NCBI RefSeq assembly: GCF_947499695.1
Contig: NZ_CANMPQ010000002.1
Location: 558,001-622,000 of the forward strand
Reading direction: 5' to 3'
DNA length: 64,000 nt
DNA from: an uncultured Allomuricauda sp.
Lineage (GTDB): Bacteria; Bacteroidota; Bacteroidia; Flavobacteriales; Flavobacteriaceae
Position 1 is the first letter of the stretch. The number at the start of each line of letters is the position of its first letter. The translations under genes and the position numbers were made by a program. Under the pieces are notes generated by a model. That model was not told where the DNA came from, made no database searches, and was given only the letters and a program-made list of their open reading frames with translations. Below, piece by piece: positions 63,823-64,000 of the stretch.

Positions 63823-63850
63823 CCCCGATGAAAGTCGGGGTTTTTGTTTT
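63823..63850 (+). terminator. Terminator of fabH-accBC
   Basis: A GC-rich 6-bp stem (CCCCGA at 63823-63828 with TCGGGG at 63835-63840) and a 6-nt loop are followed by TTTTTGTTTT up to the next start codon. Confidence 0.85.
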
Positions 63851-64000
63851 ATGGAACTAAGCTATTGGGAATATAAAACCTGGTTATCAGATGTAGATTT
63901 CACTGTGATTGGCAGTGGAATAGTTGGACTTAATTGTGCCCTACATCTTAAAGAAAAACACCCCAATTGTAAAGTTCTTATCCTGGAAAAAGGAGTATTG
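63851..64000 (+). CDS. FAD-dependent oxidoreductase (DAO-like), 5' part; continues beyond window
   Basis: The first 50 codons of a gene starting right at the end of the accC terminator. After a short N-terminal part (MELSYWEYKTWLSDVDF), the dinucleotide-binding Rossmann signature is clear: TVIGSGIVGLNCALHL, followed by a second strand ending LILEKG. This is the FAD ADP-binding fold of DadA/glycine-oxidase-like enzymes. The specific reaction cannot be told from this part. Confidence 0.85.
   Translation, partial: MELSYWEYKTWLSDVDFTVIGSGIVGLNCALHLKEKHPNCKVLILEKGVL

Overview
This 64 kb window is a contiguous piece of a Bacteroidota chromosome, most likely a marine member of the Flavobacteriaceae. 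The evidence is a SusC/SusD pair, several TonB-dependent receptors with Bacteroidota-type N-terminal domains, DUF4270, F1-ATPase beta and epsilon genes standing alone as an atpD-atpC pair, a cysteine-free ribosomal protein L32, AT-rich spacers without strong Shine-Dalgarno sites, and repeated TAnnTTTG promoter boxes (the Bacteroidota -7 element). I see no insertion sequence, phage gene, CRISPR array, tRNA or rRNA, so most of the window reads as stable core chromosome with one more variable carbohydrate-related stretch.

Layout. 1-3.8 kb: the C-terminal part of RNase G, an exported debranching-enzyme-like lipoprotein and RecX. 3.8-14.2 kb (mostly minus strand): the biotin region. bioF, a DUF2007 gene and bioD form one tightly overlapped unit; bioA and a FabF-like ketosynthase form a second; bioB followed by a JmjC-like cupin gene is a third. 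A flotillin/NfeD pair sits between units two and three, and a membrane glycosyltransferase lies on the opposite strand between bioA and bioD. 14.3-18.4 kb: an M61 peptidase, a GNAT acetyltransferase and atpDC. 18.6-26.2 kb: a TonB receptor, glmS, DUF4270 and a degenerate starch-synthase-like protein. 26.3-31.0 kb: panC, panD, a flippase-like membrane protein, an alpha/beta-hydrolase with Asp at the nucleophile position, and radA.

31.0-57.5 kb is accessory metabolism: an unknown secreted protein, a PQQ dehydrogenase with a haem c domain, an aldo/keto reductase, exonuclease III, an isochorismatase-family hydrolase, an exported Gfo/Idh/MocA protein, a TonB receptor, a sulfatase, two tandem seven-helix membrane AraC-type regulators, two secreted DUF1579-like proteins, a SusC/SusD/lipoprotein operon, TauE/SafE, and a sodium:solute symporter with a NagX/HGSNAT-like acyltransferase. 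57.5-64 kb is core again: a HEAT-like protein, riboflavin synthase, pdxA, then yceD-rpmF and fabH-accB-accC, ending in the start of an FAD oxidoreductase.

The best candidate for something undescribed is the regulatory architecture around the tandem membrane AraC genes. A bipartite motif (CCGACG-N4-TTNACA) lies exactly 37 bp upstream of a TAnnTTTA box before each of three consecutive genes. It also occurs as direct repeats with a 22-bp period upstream of the first AraC gene and in the spacer beside the SusC operon. The second candidate is the FabF-like ketosynthase coupled to bioA in a window that has no bioC, bioH or bioW. The region also ties biotin synthesis at one end to the biotin-dependent acetyl-CoA carboxylase at the other, although nothing in the sequence shows co-regulation.
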